Assembly: GCF_009739465.1 (NCBI RefSeq)
Contig: NZ_WHOM01000033.1
Coordinates: 53,085 to 117,084, forward strand
DNA length: 64,000 bases
Origin: Streptomyces apocyni
GTDB lineage: Bacteria > Actinomycetota > Actinomycetes > Streptomycetales > Streptomycetaceae
Reading direction: 5' to 3'
The first letter of the stretch is position 1, and each line of letters begins with the position of its first letter. A program made the translations under genes and the position numbers. This document shows positions 35,797 through 46,592 of this stretch, piece after piece. The notes below the pieces were generated by a model. The model was not told the origin of the DNA. It worked only from the letters and a program-made list of their open reading frames with translations, and ran no database searches.

Positions 35797-37335
35797 ATGC
35801 TGCTCTCCGATGTGGCCAGAACCTCGCGGGAGATCGCCGCGACCCGTTCACGGTCGAAGAAGACCGCTCTCCTCGCCGAGCTGTTCCGCGGGATGTCACC
35901 GGCTGACGCGCCCCTGGTCGTCTCGTATCTCGCGGGACGGATGCCACAGCGGAAGATCGGCGTGGGCTGGACGTCCTTCAAGGAGCGGCAGCCGCCAGCC
36001 GATGAGGCCCGGCTCACCGTCCAGGAGGTGAACGCGGCGTTCGACCAGATCGCGGCTGTGTCCGGCCAGGGCGCGCAGGCCGAGCGCAGACGGCTGCTGC
36101 ACGCACTGTTGTCCGCCGCGACCGAGGACGAGCAGCGCCTGCTGTACGGGCTGATCGGCGGTGAGCTGCGGCAGGGCGCGCTGGACGCGCTGGCGGCCGA
36201 GGCACTGGCGGTGGCCGTCGGCGCTGACCCGGTGGCGGTACGGCGGGCGGTGATGCTCGCGGGGCGGCTCGACGTGGTGGCGGCGGCGCTGGCCGCCGAC
36301 GGGGTGGCGGCGCTGGACGACTTCCGGCTGGATGTGGGGCGCCCGGTGCTGCCGATGCTCGCGAAGACCGCGAAGGACGTGGACGAGGCGGTGGAGCGCC
36401 TTGGTCCGTGTGCGGTCGAGGAGAAGCTCGACGGCATCCGGGTGCAGGTGCACCGGGCGGGTGACGCGGTGCGGGTCTTCACCCGGACGCTGGACGAGAT
36501 CACCGTACGGCTGCCTGAAGTCGTCGCCGCGGCCCGAGAGTTGGCGGCCGACCGGGCGGTGCTGGACGGTGAGGTGATCGCGCTGGACGGGCAGGGGCGG
36601 CCGCGGCCGTTCCAGGACATCGCGGGCCGGGTCGGCTCGCGCCTCGACGTCGAGGGCGCTCAGGCCTCGCTGCCGCTGTCCCCGGTCTTCTTCGACCTGC
36701 TGGCCGTGGACGGCCGTGACCTGCTCGACCTGCCCGCCCGGGAGCGGCACGCGGAGCTGGCCCGGGTGGCGCCGGAGCCGCGCCGGGTGCGGCGGCTGGC
36801 GATCGACGACCCCGGGGACGTACGACTGCGGGAGGCCGCGCGGGAGTTCGCGGCCGAGGCCCTGGAGCGCGGGCACGAGGGCGTCGTACTCAAGGCGCTG
36901 GACTCCGCGTACAGCGCGGGGCGGCGCGGGGCGTCCTGGCTGAAGGTGAAGCCCGTGCACACCCTGGACCTGGTGGTGCTCGCGGCGGAGTGGGGGCACG
37001 GACGGCGCACCGGGAAGCTGTCCAACCTGCATCTGGGCGCGCGCCGCCCGGACGGCTCCTTCGCGATGCTGGGCAAAACCTTCAAGGGCCTCACCGACGC
37101 GTTGCTGGCGTGGCAGACCGAGCGGCTCGGGCAGTTGGCGGTGAGCGACGACGGGTGGGTGGTGCGGGTACGGCCCGAGTTGGTGGTGGAGGTGGCTTTC
37201 GACGGCGTGCAGCGCTCTTCGCGGTATCCGGAGGGGGTGACGCTGCGGTTCGCGCGGGTGGTGCGGTACCGCGAGGACAAGCGGGCGGCGGACGCGGACA
37301 CGGTCGCCGCGGTGCACGCGCTGCACGAGGGGTAG
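35797..37335 (+). CDS. ATP-dependent DNA ligase (LigB-type)
   Basis: A 512-residue ATP-dependent ligase. Domains in order: N-terminal DNA-binding domain (1-200, RLLHALLSAATEDEQRLLYGLIGGELRQGALD), adenylation domain with the nucleophile lysine in CAVEEKLDGIRVQVHR (motif I), LDGEVIAL (motif III), FFDLLAVDG, EGVVLKALDSAYSAGRRGASWLKVKP (motifs IV-V), and the OB-fold with HLGARRPDGSF. All motifs look intact. Streptomyces carry several such ligases for repair beside the essential NAD-dependent LigA. ATG at 35797 (a GTG two codons earlier is possible); no clear ribosome site. Divergent from the RNase-barstar pair with only 65 bp between. Confidence 0.92.
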   Translation: MLLSDVARTSREIAATRSRSKKTALLAELFRGMSPADAPLVVSYLAGRMPQRKIGVGWTSFKERQPPADEARLTVQEVNAAFDQIAAVSGQGAQAERRRLLHALLSAATEDEQRLLYGLIGGELRQGALDALAAEALAVAVGADPVAVRRAVMLAGRLDVVAAALAADGVAALDDFRLDVGRPVLPMLAKTAKDVDEAVERLGPCAVEEKLDGIRVQVHRAGDAVRVFTRTLDEITVRLPEVVAAARELAADRAVLDGEVIALDGQGRPRPFQDIAGRVGSRLDVEGAQASLPLSPVFFDLLAVDGRDLLDLPARERHAELARVAPEPRRVRRLAIDDPGDVRLREAAREFAAEALERGHEGVVLKALDSAYSAGRRGASWLKVKPVHTLDLVVLAAEWGHGRRTGKLSNLHLGARRPDGSFAMLGKTFKGLTDALLAWQTERLGQLAVSDDGWVVRVRPELVVEVAFDGVQRSSRYPEGVTLRFARVVRYREDKRAADADTVAAVHALHEG

Positions 37336-37361
37336 CGCGCGGGCCAGGCGTCGTCGTTCAA

Positions 37362-37393
37362 GCGGGGGCCGCTGACGGGCTCTCAACCCCCGC
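37362..37393. terminator. Weak hairpin between convergent genes
   Basis: GCGGGGG (37362-37368) can pair with CCCCCGC (37387-37393) across 18 bases between the ligase and SorC stops; a possible shared terminator. Confidence 0.4.
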
Positions 37394-37408
37394 CGCCGAC
37401 ACTGGCTA

Positions 37409-38446
37409 CTACCGGCCCTGCGGCCCCTCGCTGTCCGGGTCCGCGCGGTCCAGTGCCGGGCGCGGTGCCGGGCCCGTCTCCAGGAGCAGGTCCGCCGCCG
37501 CGGTGTCCGTGACCAGGCTGGTGACCAGGCCGGAGCGGAGCACCGCGTCGATCGCGCCCGCCTTGCGCTGGCCCCCGGCGATCGCCACCACCTCGGGGAT
37601 ACGCCGCAGCCGGTCGGCCTCGACCGTGATGCACCGCTCCCCCAGGTCACGTCCGACCCGGCGGCCCTGCCCGTCGAAGAGGTGCGCGGACATCTCGGCG
37701 GCGACTCCGAGCGAGGCGTAGTGGGCGCGCTCGTCGTCGGTCAGCATGTCGTGCACCGTGGAGATGCCGGGCTCCCAGGAGCCGATGGAGACCGCGGCGA
37801 CGGTGACCTTGTCGAAGTACTCGAAGGCGCGGGCGATCCCGGTCTGGTTCCGCAGCGCGGCGGCGGTCGCCGGGTCCGGCAGCAGCATCGGCGCGTAGAT
37901 GGGGTGCGCCTCGCCGCCGGACACCTGTGCGGCACGCCGTACCGCCTCCACCGAGCCGCGCTCGGCGGTCCCCGCGTCGTACACACCCGTCAGCTGGACG
38001 ACCGTGCAGGGCGGCAGCCGGTCCAGGGCCGCGGCCATATGGATGGTGGACCGGCCCCAGGCCAGACCCAGCACATCGCCCTCGTTGACGAGCTCGCCGA
38101 GCAGGTCAGCGGCCACCTCGCCCAGGTTCTCCGGATCGGGCGACTCCTCGGCCGACTCCGCCGGTGACTCGACGACGACCGCGTGCCGCAGGCCGTAGCG
38201 GGCCCGCAGCCGGTCGGAACGCTCCGCGTCGAGTTCCGCTGGCACCCGGATCTCGATCCGTACGAGGTCGCGTTCGAGCGCCGTCTCCAGGACCCGCGCG
38301 ACCTTGAAACGGCTGACGCCGAACTCCTCGGCGATCTGGATCTTGGACTTGCCCTCGAGGTAGAAGCGGCGGGCCATGGCCGCCGCCTGCACCAGCTCAG
38401 CGGGTCCCATCCGCAGGGCTGGCCGACCCGCCGACATGCCGGACAC
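37409..38446 (-). CDS. SorC/DeoR-type sugar-binding transcriptional regulator
   Basis: A 345-residue regulator. The N-terminal HTH (AAAMARRFYLEGKSKIQIAEEFGVSRFKVARVLETALERDLV) is followed by a SorC sugar-binding domain (from about residue 95: VGLAWGRSTIHMAAALDRL, VQLTGVYDAGTAERGSVEAVRR, VTVAAVSIGSW, RRIPEVVAIAGGQRKAGAIDAVLRSGLV), which senses sugar phosphates. The start is taken as the GTG at 38446 with AGGAG six bases upstream; GTG 38467 and ATG 38494 keep the frame open but lack good sites. It is followed by the ligase gene in convergent orientation and preceded by rpe, whose pathway could be its target. Confidence 0.9.
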   Translation of the reverse strand: MSGMSAGRPALRMGPAELVQAAAMARRFYLEGKSKIQIAEEFGVSRFKVARVLETALERDLVRIEIRVPAELDAERSDRLRARYGLRHAVVVESPAESAEESPDPENLGEVAADLLGELVNEGDVLGLAWGRSTIHMAAALDRLPPCTVVQLTGVYDAGTAERGSVEAVRRAAQVSGGEAHPIYAPMLLPDPATAAALRNQTGIARAFEYFDKVTVAAVSIGSWEPGISTVHDMLTDDERAHYASLGVAAEMSAHLFDGQGRRVGRDLGERCITVEADRLRRIPEVVAIAGGQRKAGAIDAVLRSGLVTSLVTDTAAADLLLETGPAPRPALDRADPDSEGPQGR

Positions 38447-38575
38447 GGCAATCTCCTCACTGTTCACAAGTTCACTGAGCGACTCACCGTTCATCCTCGC
38501 AGATCCGGCGGTCTTGATCAGTCGTGCGGTACTGCGTTCACCTGGCCGTGGCTCAGCGGACGCGTGGCCGGTGAC

Positions 38576-39286
38576 TCAGTGGTCACATGCCCAGGCCGCC
38601 GCCGCGCTCACGGCCTGTTCATGCGACGCGGCAGCGCCCTCGGCCTTCGCCCGCAGGGCGCGTACCGCCGCGGCCGGGTCGTCCTTGCCGAAGACCGCGG
38701 AGCCCGCCACGAAGACATCGGCGCCCGCCTCGGCGCAACGCTCGATGGTGGCCTCCGCGACCCCGCCGTCCACCTGGAGCCACAGGTCCAGGCCGTGCTT
38801 GGAGATCAGCTCGCGGGTCCGCCGGATCTTCGGCAGCATGATGTCCAGGAAGGCCTGGCCGCCGAAACCCGGCTCCACGGTCATGATCAGCAGCATGTCG
38901 AGCTCGGGGAGCAGGTCCTCGTACGGCTCGATGGGCGTCGCGGGCTTCAGTGCCATCGACGCCCTGGCTCCCTTGGCGCGGATCTCGCGGGCCAGCCGTA
39001 CGGGCGCGGCCGCGGCCTCGGCGTGGAAGGTGACGGATCCGGCCCCCGCTTCCACGTACTGCGGCGCCCAGCGGTCGACGTCCTCGATCATCAGGTGGCA
39101 GTCCAGCGGAGTGTCCGTGGCCCGGCTCAGGGACTCCACGATCGGCACGCCGAGCGTGAGGTTCGGGACGAAGTGGTTGTCCATCACGTCGACATGGAGC
39201 CAGTCGGCGCCTTCGACGGCCTTCGCTTCGTCGGCGAGCCGTGCGAAGTCAGCGGACAGGATACTGGGATTGATCTGAACGGCCAT
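38576..39286 (-). CDS. rpe: Ribulose-phosphate 3-epimerase
   Basis: A 236-residue TIM-barrel enzyme interconverting ribulose 5-phosphate and xylulose 5-phosphate in the pentose phosphate pathway. Metal and catalytic residues sit in [55 protein letters not shown] and [12 protein letters not shown]. The ATG at 39286 gives the family N-terminus ([14 protein letters not shown]). It follows rsmB by 122 bp. Confidence 0.97.
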   Translation of the reverse strand: MAVQINPSILSADFARLADEAKAVEGADWLHVDVMDNHFVPNLTLGVPIVESLSRATDTPLDCHLMIEDVDRWAPQYVEAGAGSVTFHAEAAAAPVRLAREIRAKGARASMALKPATPIEPYEDLLPELDMLLIMTVEPGFGGQAFLDIMLPKIRRTRELISKHGLDLWLQVDGGVAEATIERCAEAGADVFVAGSAVFGKDDPAAAVRALRAKAEGAAASHEQAVSAAAAWACDH

Positions 39287-39385
39287 GCCCCCAGACTGCC
39301 ATGCCCGCGGAGCTTTCCCACCCTCGGTCCTGGTGGTCGGCCCCGGGCCCACCCGGAACCTCACCTTCCATGCCGTTCTGGCGCG

Positions 39386-39417
39386 TAGGCAGTTAGGCAG
39401 TTATGCAGTTAGGCAGT
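39386..39417. repeat. Four 8-bp tandem repeats over the rsmB stop codon
   Basis: TAGGCAGT is repeated four times (one copy TATGCAGT). The rsmB stop (TAA, 39411-39409) lies in the array. Confidence 0.75.
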
Positions 39418-40830
39418 GCGCCGCAACACCGCCAGGTACATCGCGTCCGTGCCGTGCAGATGCGGCCACAGCTGGACGTCCGGGCCCTCGCCGAGTGCCG
39501 GGACGCCGGGCATCAGGGGGCGGGCGTCGATCAGTTCGGCGCCGCCCTGCTTCGTCAGTACGTCGTCGACGACGGCGCGGGTCTCGGCGAGGTGCGGGGA
39601 GCAGGTGGCGTAGCCGACGACACCGCCGACGCGGACGGCCGCCAGCGCCTCCTCGAGGAGGGCCCGCTGGAGCGGGGCGAAGCCGTCCAGGTCCTCGGGG
39701 CGGCGCCGCCAGCGGGCCTCGGGGCGGCGGCGCAGGGCGCCAAGTCCGGTGCAGGGAACGTCCATCAGTACCCGGTCGAAGCTGCCGGGCCGCCAGGGCG
39801 GTCGGGTGCCGTCGGCGGCGATCACCTGGTACGGGCCCGGGTTGCCCTCCAGGGTGCCCGCCACCAGCCGGGCGCGGTGCGGCTGCTTCTCCGAGGCGAG
39901 CAGCAGCGCGCCACGCTGGGCGGCGAGCGCGGCCAGCATCGCGGCCTTGCCGCCGGGGCCCGCGCAGCCGTCCAGCCACCGCTTGTCCGGCCCGTCCAGC
40001 GGCGCCTGGGCGAGCGCGAGCGCGACCAGCTGGCTGCCCTCGTCCTGCACTCCGGCGCGCCCCTCGCGCACGGCGTCCAGCGCCCCCGGCTCGCCTCCCT
40101 CGGTGAGCCGTACGGCGTGCGGCGACCAACGCCCGGGCAGGCCGCTCTCCTCGCCGAGCGTGTCCAGGAGCTCGTCCGCGGTGCTGCGCCCCGGCCGGGC
40201 GACCAGGGTCACCTCGGGGCGTTCGTTGTCGGCCTCCAGCAGGTCCTCGATGCCCGCGCGTCCGCCGCCCAGCGCGTCCCAGAGCGCGGACACGATCCAG
40301 CGCGGGTGCGAGTGCACCACCGCGAGATGGTCCTCGGGGTCCTGGTCGTACGGCGGCGCGACCTTGGCCAGCCAGCCGTCCAGATCGTCCGCCGCGATCT
40401 TCCGCAGGACGGCGTTGACGAACTTGGCCCGCCCGTCGCCGAGCACCACCCGGGCCAGTTCGACGCTGGCGGACACGGCCGCGTGGCTGGGAATCCGGGT
40501 CCCGAGCAATTGATGCGCACCGAGGCTGAGCACGTCCAGAACCGGCGGGTCGACCTCGCGCAGCGGCCGGTCGACACAGGCCGAGATGATCGCGTCGTAG
40601 GTGCCCTGGCGGCGCAGGGTGCCGTACACCAGCTCGGTGGCCAGCGCCGCGTCCCGCCCGTCGAAATCGCCCTTGTCGCGTGCCTTCTTGAGCAGCGGCG
40701 GCAGGACGAGGTTCGCGTACGCGTCCCGCTCGTCCACCGCCCGCAGCGCCTCGAACGCGAGCATCCGCACAGGGTCCTTCTGCGGGCGGCGGTAGGGCTT
40801 GCGCGGACGGCGACGAGGCTGGTCGTTCAC
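39409..40830 (-). CDS. rsmB: 16S rRNA (cytosine-967-C5)-methyltransferase
   Basis: A 473-residue SAM-dependent RNA methyltransferase. The N-terminal NusB-like RNA-binding domain (about 20-150, DPVRMLAFEALRAVDERDAYANLVLPPLL) is followed by a Rossmann catalytic domain with GCAGPGGKAAMLAALA (SAM site), the catalytic-cysteine motif MDVPCTGLGALRRRPEARWRR, and the second cysteine in GYATCSPHLAETRAVV. GTG start at 40830 after GGAG. It is downstream of fmt, the usual def/fmt-rsmB association of bacteria. Confidence 0.96.
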   Translation of the reverse strand: MNDQPRRRPRKPYRRPQKDPVRMLAFEALRAVDERDAYANLVLPPLLKKARDKGDFDGRDAALATELVYGTLRRQGTYDAIISACVDRPLREVDPPVLDVLSLGAHQLLGTRIPSHAAVSASVELARVVLGDGRAKFVNAVLRKIAADDLDGWLAKVAPPYDQDPEDHLAVVHSHPRWIVSALWDALGGGRAGIEDLLEADNERPEVTLVARPGRSTADELLDTLGEESGLPGRWSPHAVRLTEGGEPGALDAVREGRAGVQDEGSQLVALALAQAPLDGPDKRWLDGCAGPGGKAAMLAALAAQRGALLLASEKQPHRARLVAGTLEGNPGPYQVIAADGTRPPWRPGSFDRVLMDVPCTGLGALRRRPEARWRRRPEDLDGFAPLQRALLEEALAAVRVGGVVGYATCSPHLAETRAVVDDVLTKQGGAELIDARPLMPGVPALGEGPDVQLWPHLHGTDAMYLAVLRRTA

Positions 40831-40920
40831 GAAAAGGTGCTCCGGATCTGGATAGAGATACGTACTAAGCCTACGGCGACCCGCCGACCAGGCCCGCCGA
40901 GCAACGCCCGGCCCCTCGTC

Positions 40921-42687
<1,767 letters not shown>

Positions 42688-42832
42688 GACCGAGACCGAG
42701 GCAGCGTTCGCCGAGGCGGTGTTCGCCGATACCGCTGCCCCACCACGCTGTGCTGGCCCTGGTACGGGGCACCGCCCGGGTGTCCCGTACCGAGGTCGTT
42801 ACCCGGCGAGCCCGCCAGGCCCGCCAGACTCG

Positions 42833-44986
42833 TCAGCCGATGTCCAGCGGGTCGATCCGGATCCGTACCGGCTCGCCCTCCCCCCGCGCCATGCGTGCGG
42901 CCTGCGCCGCCTTGAGCGCGGCGGCCAGCGCCGAGCCGCTCCCCGGCGGCACCCGTACGAGCGCCCGCTCCCACTGTTCACCCGGCGGCGGTCCACCCGA
43001 GCGCCGTGGCCGGCCCGGGTCCGTGACAGGCAGCGGTACGGGGCCCAGCACCTCGGCGTCGCCGGGCAGTTCGACCGCGTCGAGAAACTCCGCGATGGCC
43101 TCGGGGCGCCCAGCGACCGCCGCCATCCGGGACACCGGCGGAAACCCCAGCTCCGCGCGATCCGCCAGCTCCCGCACCGCGTGCCCCACCGGGTCCCACC
43201 GCACCAGCGCCTGCACCGGCCGCAGCGTCGGCTCGGCGACCATGACCACAGTGCCGCCCGCACCCTGCGGACGCACCAGTCCCGCCGCCCCGATCCAGCG
43301 GCGCAGCGCCTCCTCGCCCGCGCGCAGATCAGGCCGCCCCAACATCGCCCAGCCATCGAGCAGCAGCGCCGCCGCGTAACCGCCGCCGTCGGCGACCGGC
43401 TCGGCACCGGGCGTCGACACCACGAGCGCGGGCGCCGACGGCACCGTGTCCAGCACCTGCTCACGCCCCGACGTACGCACCGGCACCGCGGGGAAGGCCC
43501 GCCCCAGCTCCTCCGCCGTACGCCGCGCCCCCACGACCTGGGCCCGCAACCGGAAACCCCCGCACTCGGCACAGTGCCACTCGGGCTCACCGCGCCCGCA
43601 CCACCCGCAGTGCAGCGCGCCCGCGTCCCGCGCCTCCAGCGGCCCCGCGCACTGCCGACAGCGGGCGGCCGCCCGGCACCGCTCACAGGCCAGCCGGGGC
43701 ACGTACCCCCGCCGCGGCACCTGCACCAGTACCGGCCCGTGCGCCAGCGCCTCCCGTACCACCCGCCAGGCCAGCGTGGGCAGCCGCGCGGCCCGCGCCG
43801 CCTCGTCCCGTGCCAGGTCCTCGTCGCCCACGGTCCGCACCAGCGGCGCGGCCCCGCGAACCTGCTCGCGTCCGGCGGTCAACGGCCGCGCCCAGCCACT
43901 CTCCACGAGCTGGGCCGCCTCCACCGTGCAGCTCCAGCTCCCCACCAGAAAGCCGCACTTCTCCTGCGCGGCGCGCAGCTCCAGCACCTCGCGCGTATGC
44001 GGCTGCGGGGCGTGCGGCTCACTGTGGCTGCCGTCCCCGTCCTCCCAGACGGCGACCAGACCCAGATCCCGTACCGGCGCGAACATCGCGGCCCGTGTCC
44101 CCACCACGGCCCGCACCGACCCACGCCGCACGGCGAGCCACTCCCGGTACCGCTTCTCCGGCCCGGCGTCCGCGGTGAGCACCGCGTGCCTGCCCGCGCC
44201 GAGCAGCGCCGTCAGCGCGGCATCCACCCGCCCCGCGGCCCGCCCGTCCGGTACGACCACGAGCGCGCCCCGCCCCGAGGCGAGCGTCGCCGCCACGGCA
44301 CGCGCCAGCTCATCGGCCCAGTGCGGCCCCGGCAACGCGTTCCACACCGCCCTCGGCGCCTCGCCCTGAGCCAGCGCCCGCAGGAACGCCGCCCCCTGCG
44401 GGTACCGCTCCCAGGTCCCCGGCTCAGGGACCTCAGGCGCCGCGAGCGGCTCGGGCGACTCCTTGCGCTCGGCCCGGGCGTTCCTGGGCGGCACGGCCAG
44501 TTGCAGCACATCCGCGAGACTCCCCGCGTAGCGGTCGGCGACCGCCCGGGCCAGACCCAGCAGCTCCGCGCTCAGCACCGGCTCGGGCGACACGACCTGC
44601 GCGAGCGCCGCCAACGGCCCCGCGTAGTCGGACTCCGCCCGCCGCTCGACCAGAAATCCCCCGATCAGTCCCCCGCCCTCGCGCCGCCCGCCATGCACCC
44701 GGTGCTTACCCGCCCCGAACCGCACCCGCACCCGCACGCCGGGCTGCGCGTCCGCGTCGAGCTCCTCGGGCACCGCGTAGTCGAAGTACCGGTCCAGATG
44801 CAGCACCCCCTTGTCCACGAGCACCCGCGCGACCGGCAACTCCTTCGCCAGTGCGGCCCCCCGCCAGGTCCGCGGCTTGGCCCGCGGCACCTGGGCCTGC
44901 CGCACCGTCTCCCGAATGAGCGCAAGCTGCTCCGGGCGAGGGGCCTCACCCCCCACCTCGTCCGCCTGCCCGTTCCCGCTGCTCAC
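42833..44986 (-). CDS. priA: PriA-type primosomal protein N' lacking helicase motifs
   Basis: A 717-residue PriA homologue for replication restart. The N-terminal DNA-binding domain (PVARVLVDKGVLHLDRYFDYAVPEEL, GVRVRVRFG) and the zinc domain ([31 protein letters not shown] ... WHCAECGG, eight cysteines) are kept. The Walker A site is gone: the position reads NALPGPHWADELARAVAATL, and the DEEH box has become VWEDGDGSHSEP. It therefore should bind forks but not unwind DNA. This loss is known for actinobacterial PriA. The GTG at 44986 is the likely start; ribosome site weak. Confidence 0.92.
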   Translation of the reverse strand: MSSGNGQADEVGGEAPRPEQLALIRETVRQAQVPRAKPRTWRGAALAKELPVARVLVDKGVLHLDRYFDYAVPEELDADAQPGVRVRVRFGAGKHRVHGGRREGGGLIGGFLVERRAESDYAGPLAALAQVVSPEPVLSAELLGLARAVADRYAGSLADVLQLAVPPRNARAERKESPEPLAAPEVPEPGTWERYPQGAAFLRALAQGEAPRAVWNALPGPHWADELARAVAATLASGRGALVVVPDGRAAGRVDAALTALLGAGRHAVLTADAGPEKRYREWLAVRRGSVRAVVGTRAAMFAPVRDLGLVAVWEDGDGSHSEPHAPQPHTREVLELRAAQEKCGFLVGSWSCTVEAAQLVESGWARPLTAGREQVRGAAPLVRTVGDEDLARDEAARAARLPTLAWRVVREALAHGPVLVQVPRRGYVPRLACERCRAAARCRQCAGPLEARDAGALHCGWCGRGEPEWHCAECGGFRLRAQVVGARRTAEELGRAFPAVPVRTSGREQVLDTVPSAPALVVSTPGAEPVADGGGYAAALLLDGWAMLGRPDLRAGEEALRRWIGAAGLVRPQGAGGTVVMVAEPTLRPVQALVRWDPVGHAVRELADRAELGFPPVSRMAAVAGRPEAIAEFLDAVELPGDAEVLGPVPLPVTDPGRPRRSGGPPPGEQWERALVRVPPGSGSALAAALKAAQAARMARGEGEPVRIRIDPLDIG

Positions 44987-45075
44987 AGCCCCATACCTAC
45001 CAGACCCCACTGACACCGGACGCCCTCCCGTACGTCCGCACGACCACCGGACCGCACAGCCGCACGGCACAGCGA

Positions 45076-45109
45076 AGGCGCGGCCCTCCTCTGAGGGAGA
45101 GCCGCGCCT
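45076..45109 (-). terminator. metK terminator
   Basis: AGGCGCGGC (45076-45084) pairs with GCCGCGCCT (45101-45109), with inner CCTC/GAGG pairing possible; 36 bases after the metK stop codon. Confidence 0.75.
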
Positions 45110-45144
45110 CGTCAGCCGTTACCCGTTACGGGCGCGGGGAGCCG

Positions 45145-46353
45145 CTACAGCCCCGCCGCCGCGCGCAGGGCGTCCACGCGGTCGGTGCGCTCCCAGGTGA
45201 AGTCCTCCAGCGCGCGGCCGAAGTGGCCGTACGCGGCGGTCTGGGCGTAGATCGGCCGGAGCAGGTCCAGGTCCCGGATGATGGCGGCCGGGCGGAGGTC
45301 GAAGACCGTCGAGATGGCGGCTTCGATCTTGTCGGTGTCGACGGTCTCCGTACCGAAGGTTTCGACGAACAGACCGACCGGCTCGGCCTTGCCGATCGCG
45401 TACGCGATCTGGACCTCGCAGCGGGAGGCCAGACCCGCCGCGACGACGTTCTTGGCGACCCAGCGCGTCGCGTACGCGGCGCTGCGGTCGACCTTGGACG
45501 GGTCCTTGCCCGAGAAGGCGCCGCCGCCGTGCCGGGCCATGCCACCGTACGTGTCGATGATGATCTTGCGACCGGTCAGGCCCGCGTCACCCATCGGACC
45601 GCCGATCTCGAACCGGCCGGTGGGGTTGACCAGCAGGCGGTACCCCTCGGTCTCCAGCTTGATGCCGTCCTCAAGGAGCGCCTTCAGCTCGGGCTCGACC
45701 ACGAACTCCCGGATGTCCGGAGCCAGCAGCGAGTCCAGGTCGATGTCCGACGCGTGCTGCGAAGAGACCACGACCGTGTCCAGGCGGACCGCCTTGTCGC
45801 CGTCGTACTCGATGGTGACCTGGGTCTTGCCGTCCGGGCGCAGGTACGGGATGGTGCCGTTCTTGCGGACCTCGGAGAGGCGCTTGGAGAGCCGGTGGGC
45901 GAGGTGGATCGGCAGCGGCATCAGCTCGGGCGTCTCGTCCGACGCGTAGCCGAACATCAGGCCCTGGTCGCCCGCGCCCTGCTTGTCGAGCTCGTCCTCG
46001 TCACCCTCGACCCGCTTCTCGTACGCGGTGTCGACGCCCTGCGCGATGTCCGGGGACTGCGCGCCGATGGACACCGAGACGCCACAGGAGGCGCCGTCGA
46101 AGCCCTTCTTGGAGGAGTCGTAGCCGATCTCGAGGATCTTGTCGCGGACCAGCGTCGCGATGTCGGCGTACGCCTTGGTCGTGACCTCACCCGCCACATG
46201 TACCTGGCCGGTGGTGATCAGCGTCTCGACGGCGACGCGGGAGGTCGGGTCTTCCCGCAGCAGGGCGTCGAGGATGGTGTCGCTGATCTGGTCAGCGATC
46301 TTGTCGGGGTGACCCTCGGTCACAGACTCCGAGGTGAAGAGACGACGGGACAC
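45145..46353 (-). CDS. metK: S-adenosylmethionine synthetase
   Basis: A 402-residue enzyme making SAM from methionine and ATP. Visible motifs: [23 protein letters not shown] (ATP/metal), [21 protein letters not shown] (the GAGDQG loop), [22 protein letters not shown] (P-loop-like lysines). GTG at 46353 with GGGAG. Monocistronic, with its own terminator; the leader contains a long hairpin but no recognisable SAM riboswitch. SAM level affects antibiotic production in Streptomyces, so control of this gene matters. Confidence 0.98.
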   Translation of the reverse strand: MSRRLFTSESVTEGHPDKIADQISDTILDALLREDPTSRVAVETLITTGQVHVAGEVTTKAYADIATLVRDKILEIGYDSSKKGFDGASCGVSVSIGAQSPDIAQGVDTAYEKRVEGDEDELDKQGAGDQGLMFGYASDETPELMPLPIHLAHRLSKRLSEVRKNGTIPYLRPDGKTQVTIEYDGDKAVRLDTVVVSSQHASDIDLDSLLAPDIREFVVEPELKALLEDGIKLETEGYRLLVNPTGRFEIGGPMGDAGLTGRKIIIDTYGGMARHGGGAFSGKDPSKVDRSAAYATRWVAKNVVAAGLASRCEVQIAYAIGKAEPVGLFVETFGTETVDTDKIEAAISTVFDLRPAAIIRDLDLLRPIYAQTAAYGHFGRALEDFTWERTDRVDALRAAAGL

Positions 46354-46395
46354 AACGCTCCCTGGGGTTGCAGCGGCTGCTGGCTGATCATTGGT

Positions 46396-46428
46396 GGAAC
46401 GTCCGGGAGCTGCGCCCGGTTCCGTTCC
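46396..46428 (-). promoter_or_regulatory. Leader hairpin upstream of metK
   Basis: On the minus strand GGAACG pairs with CGTTCC, and inside it CCGGG with CCCGG, around a 7-base loop, 43-75 bases before the metK start. A stable leader structure of unknown role; it does not match the SAM riboswitch classes I know. Confidence 0.4.
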
Positions 46429-46592
46429 GAGACCAGTTTATCGGTCTGTGCCGGTCAACGACCCCCGTGTCTCGCCAGATGGGAGTCCTGTGACCTGCGA
46501 CACCGCATTCTGCGGCATGAAGCCGGATCTCCACCAGAGGGTCCTCGCCCGGATTCCACGGTTTTGCGCAATCCTAGGGTGCGAAGTGCCGT

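Noticed and set aside
46354..46592. SAM riboswitch before metK
   Set aside because: I looked for SAM-I, SAM-II and SAM-IV core sequences in the 239-bp leader and found only an unrelated hairpin.
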